From Pseudoalteromonas espejiana DSM 9414 (lineage in GTDB: Bacteria > Pseudomonadota > Gammaproteobacteria > Enterobacterales > Alteromonadaceae), in assembly GCF_002221525.1 (NCBI RefSeq), contig NZ_CP011028.1, forward strand, positions 445,001 through 509,000: a stretch of 64,000 nt of DNA, written 5' to 3'. Shown here one piece after another: positions 61,684 through 64,000 of the stretch. Both the position numbers and the translations under genes were made by a program. Every line of letters begins with the position of its first letter. Within the stretch, counting starts at the first letter, position 1. Under the pieces are notes generated by a model. It did no database searches and had not been told where the DNA came from. It was given only the letters and a program-made list of their open reading frames with translations.

Positions 61684-62232
61684 ATGATACGTTTACTCGA
61701 TTTTTGGTTTTCACTTTTTGGATTGTTATTTGCAATGCCATTTTTAGTGATTTTATATATTATTGGTTTATTTGATACTGGTTCACCTATATTTATGCAG
61801 GAGCGTGTTGGTCGAAATAAAAAACCATTCACATTGGTTAAGTTCAGGACTATGACTATTGGTACTGCATCGGTCGCAAGTCACTTAGCAAGAACAGCAT
61901 CAATCACCTCATTTGGTAACTTTTTACGTAAAACTAAGCTTGATGAGCTTCCACAGTTGTGGAATGTTTTAAAAGGTGAAATGAGTTTAGTCGGCCCTCG
62001 ACCAGGTTTGTTTAACCAAGAGGAGTTAACTCAAGCACGTGAAGCTAAAAATGTGTTTGCAGTGCGCCCTGGGATTACTGGTTTAGCACAAGTTAGCGAA
62101 ATCGATATGTCTACCCCTGAACTACTTGCTAAAACTGATCGTGAAATGATTGATACACTCACAATTAGTAATTACTTTAAATACATACTAATGACAGTTA
62201 CTGGTAGTGGTAGTGGGGATAGGGTTAAATAA
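61684..62232 (+). CDS. Small undecaprenyl-phosphate sugar-1-phosphate transferase (PglC-like)
   Basis: 182 aa monotopic phosphoglycosyl transferase. A single membrane helix is at residues ~5-30. Then come [64 protein letters not shown] and [15 protein letters not shown]. It is the initiating enzyme for the second locus and much smaller than the one at 28079. Beside the WbpV/WbpM pair, it probably uses a UDP-linked 6-deoxy-HexNAc. Confidence 0.9.
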   Translation: MIRLLDFWFSLFGLLFAMPFLVILYIIGLFDTGSPIFMQERVGRNKKPFTLVKFRTMTIGTASVASHLARTASITSFGNFLRKTKLDELPQLWNVLKGEMSLVGPRPGLFNQEELTQAREAKNVFAVRPGITGLAQVSEIDMSTPELLAKTDREMIDTLTISNYFKYILMTVTGSGSGDRVK

Positions 62233-62567
62233 GGCCAACTAGCTATAATAGTAAAATGGCCCCAATTATATATTATACTGGGGATGCTTTTTTTAATTTT
62301 TGACTAACTAATCCAAACAGTTATTTGAAAATGAGTCTCAGGCAAAGACATTTATGAGACACATTTTACCATCATTTATTACACCAATAGTGATATCCAT
62401 GGTATTTATAACCGTTGTAATTAAGCGCTATTATTTTTTCTATTTACTCAATAAATAAACTTATTTAAAGCTAATTACACTAGTTTGTTATTTGGTATAG
62501 TTACCATGTTGTTAATTTTTATACAATACTGGCTTAACCTCGTATTTACACCACAAAGGAACGTGTT
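62233..62567. other. Intergenic region before the wbpM-like gene
   Basis: 335 bp, no gene. CCCCA (62260-62264) and TGGGG (62279-62283) form a weak hairpin followed after a few bases by T7, a possible terminator. Further on GAGTCTCAGG and GAGACACATTTT (62335-62370) recall the TGTCTCA elements at 46853. The wbpM-like gene has AAAGGA (62555-62560) seven bases before its ATG. Confidence 0.45.
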
Positions 62568-64000
62568 ATGGATAGTTTCATTCGCTCTATTTTAAACGCC
62601 TCGCGTGTTAAAAAACGAATCATTACATTGTGTATTGATTCGTTTTTTATTGTATTGGCGTTTTGGCTAGCGCTAATTGTGAGGCTTGATAGCTTAGCGC
62701 CACTCCAGCGTTTAGATAATTGGCTTTTATTAGTAGTGTTAATACCGGTTAGCTTATATACATTTGTAAGTTTAGGCTTATATCGTGCTGTACTTAGGTA
62801 CATGAACTCGCAAGCGATCTGGGCTATTGTCATCGGGACGGTAATAACAACAATCAGCTTGGTTTTAATCGCCTTTTTTATTGGTATTGACATACCACGT
62901 ACAATGCCGTTTATATTTGCGTGGTTATGTTTGTTAACCGTTGGCGGATCACGAATATTGGTTCGCGCGATGATTAGCAAGATGACAACCAGTAATAAAG
63001 AGTCTGTTATTATTTATGGCGCAGGCTCTGCTGGGCGGCAGCTAGCTACTGCTTTAGGTGCTGGGCCAGAGTATTTTGTGAAGGCCTTTATTGACGATGA
63101 TTTAACTAAGCATGGCTCAATAATCCAAGGCATACCTGTCGTGTGCTTCAAAGATATTTACGAGCTAGTAAATAAGCGTAAAGTAAGCAAAGTGTTATTA
63201 GCGCTCCCAAGTGCAACACGCTCCCGCCGAAAAGAAATACTCTCTCAATTAGAGCCTTTAGCTATTAATGTACTTTCAATGCCTGGCATGGCTGATGTTG
63301 TTGAAGGCAAAGCAAAGCTTGCGGAAATAGCTGAAGTGGGTGTTGAAGATTTACTTGGTCGCGATCCAGTAGAACCAAATATTGATTTAATGACTGCGAA
63401 TATTGAAAATAAAGTAGTTATGGTTACAGGTGCAGGAGGTTCTATTGGCTCTGAACTATGTAGGCAAATAGTTAAACAAAAACCAACAAAATTAGTTTTA
63501 TTTGAACAAAGTGAATTTGCTCTATATTCAATTGAAAAAGAGCTTTGTGAATACATTACCAATAACAGTCTAAATATAGAACTAGTGCCTATAATGGGCT
63601 CTGTTCAACGTATTAATCGTATTGAAACTGTATTGGTGGCATTTGGTGTTCAAACGGTTTATCACGCTGCTGCTTATAAACATGTTCCTTTAGTTGAGCA
63701 TAATGTAGTAGAAGGTGTACGTAATAATGTGTTTGGCACTTACTACGCAGCAAAAGCAGCGGTAAATGCAAAGGTTGAGACTTTTGTGCTTATATCAACA
63801 GATAAAGCAGTACGCCCAACGAATGTAATGGGGGCGACTAAGCGTATGGCAGAGCTTGCGCTGCAAGGGTTAGCGCAAGAGCAAGGTGTAAAACATAAAA
63901 CACGTTTTTGTATGGTACGCTTTGGCAATGTACTGGGGTCGAGTGGCTCTGTAGTACCATTATTTCGTAGGCAAATAAAAGAAGGTGGGCCAATAACCCT
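62568..64000 (+). CDS. UDP-GlcNAc 4,6-dehydratase, WbpM/CapD family (partial, runs off end)
   Basis: 477 codons are visible, and the 3' end lies beyond the window. Four TM helices occupy about residues 15-140. A CoA-binding-like domain (IIYGAGSAGRQLATAL) and the SDR domain (VMVTGAGGSIGSELCRQIV near residue 285) follow. The active site reads LISTDKAVRPTNVMGATKR, with Met in place of the usual Tyr, as in WbpM. It makes the UDP-4-keto-6-deoxy-HexNAc precursor of QuiNAc/FucNAc/bacillosamine. ATG 62568 has AAAGGA upstream. It completes the WbpV-transferase-WbpM trio. Confidence 0.93.
   Translation, partial: MDSFIRSILNASRVKKRIITLCIDSFFIVLAFWLALIVRLDSLAPLQRLDNWLLLVVLIPVSLYTFVSLGLYRAVLRYMNSQAIWAIVIGTVITTISLVLIAFFIGIDIPRTMPFIFAWLCLLTVGGSRILVRAMISKMTTSNKESVIIYGAGSAGRQLATALGAGPEYFVKAFIDDDLTKHGSIIQGIPVVCFKDIYELVNKRKVSKVLLALPSATRSRRKEILSQLEPLAINVLSMPGMADVVEGKAKLAEIAEVGVEDLLGRDPVEPNIDLMTANIENKVVMVTGAGGSIGSELCRQIVKQKPTKLVLFEQSEFALYSIEKELCEYITNNSLNIELVPIMGSVQRINRIETVLVAFGVQTVYHAAAYKHVPLVEHNVVEGVRNNVFGTYYAAKAAVNAKVETFVLISTDKAVRPTNVMGATKRMAELALQGLAQEQGVKHKTRFCMVRFGNVLGSSGSVVPLFRRQIKEGGPIT

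Overview
This window looks like chromosome from a marine gammaproteobacterium of the Alteromonadales, most likely Pseudoalteromonas or a close relative. The evidence is an iscU-iscA-hscB-hscA-fdx order with proteins very close to the enterobacterial ones, low-GC coding sequence, a true RfaH, and large surface-protein and polysaccharide loci. The genus is an inference; no 16S or database search was possible.

Layout. (1) 1-3257: end of iscU, then iscA, hscB, hscA and fdx, the Fe-S assembly operon, closed by a strong terminator. (2) 3320-4174: six full copies and one partial copy of a ~138-bp structured tandem repeat. (3) 4211-5638: a GabD-type aldehyde dehydrogenase. (4) 5935-21769: six tightly packed minus-strand genes. 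In transcription order they encode a TPR/beta-barrel outer-membrane protein (Slam-like), a FecR-domain protein, a 2871-residue cadherin-like lipoprotein, a metallo-beta-lactamase-fold hydrolase, a CHASE2 class III adenylate cyclase and a GAF-HD-GYP phosphodiesterase. I consider this the best candidate for an undescribed system: a surface giant, its probable exporter, and a cAMP/c-di-GMP sensory output in one transcription unit. (5) 22008-22084: tRNA-His. (6) 22367-23996: a small MscS channel and a DUF481 outer-membrane protein.

(7) 24119-39927: first polysaccharide locus. It encodes a large SLBB export protein, Wzz, a WbaP-type initiating transferase, a ligase/polymerase, three glycosyltransferases, then rmlB-rmlA-wecD-wecE-wecF-wzx, which should make, transfer and flip a Fuc4NAc-containing glycan as in enterobacterial common antigen. 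(8) 40145-41548: the stump of a beta-CASP nuclease gene cut off by a decayed IS3-family element. (9) 42025 to the window end: second polysaccharide locus. It opens with rfaH and an ops/JUMPstart-like element, then wza-wzb-wzc, UDP-GalNAc dehydrogenase and UDP-GlcNAc 4-epimerase (TviB/TviC, WbpO/WbpP type), wzx, glycosyltransferases, an acetyltransferase, an EpsG-type wzy, a WbpV-like epimerase/reductase lacking the usual catalytic Tyr, a small initiating transferase, and a WbpM-like 4,6-dehydratase that runs off the window.

Unusual non-coding structure includes a hexamer GGTAAA repeated 89 times (52043-52576), a heptamer TGATAGC repeated 8 times just before wzz (26916-26971), two intergenic hairpin-repeat families showing compensatory base changes, and a 161-bp IS remnant (59024-59184) matching the end of the IS at 40375-41548.
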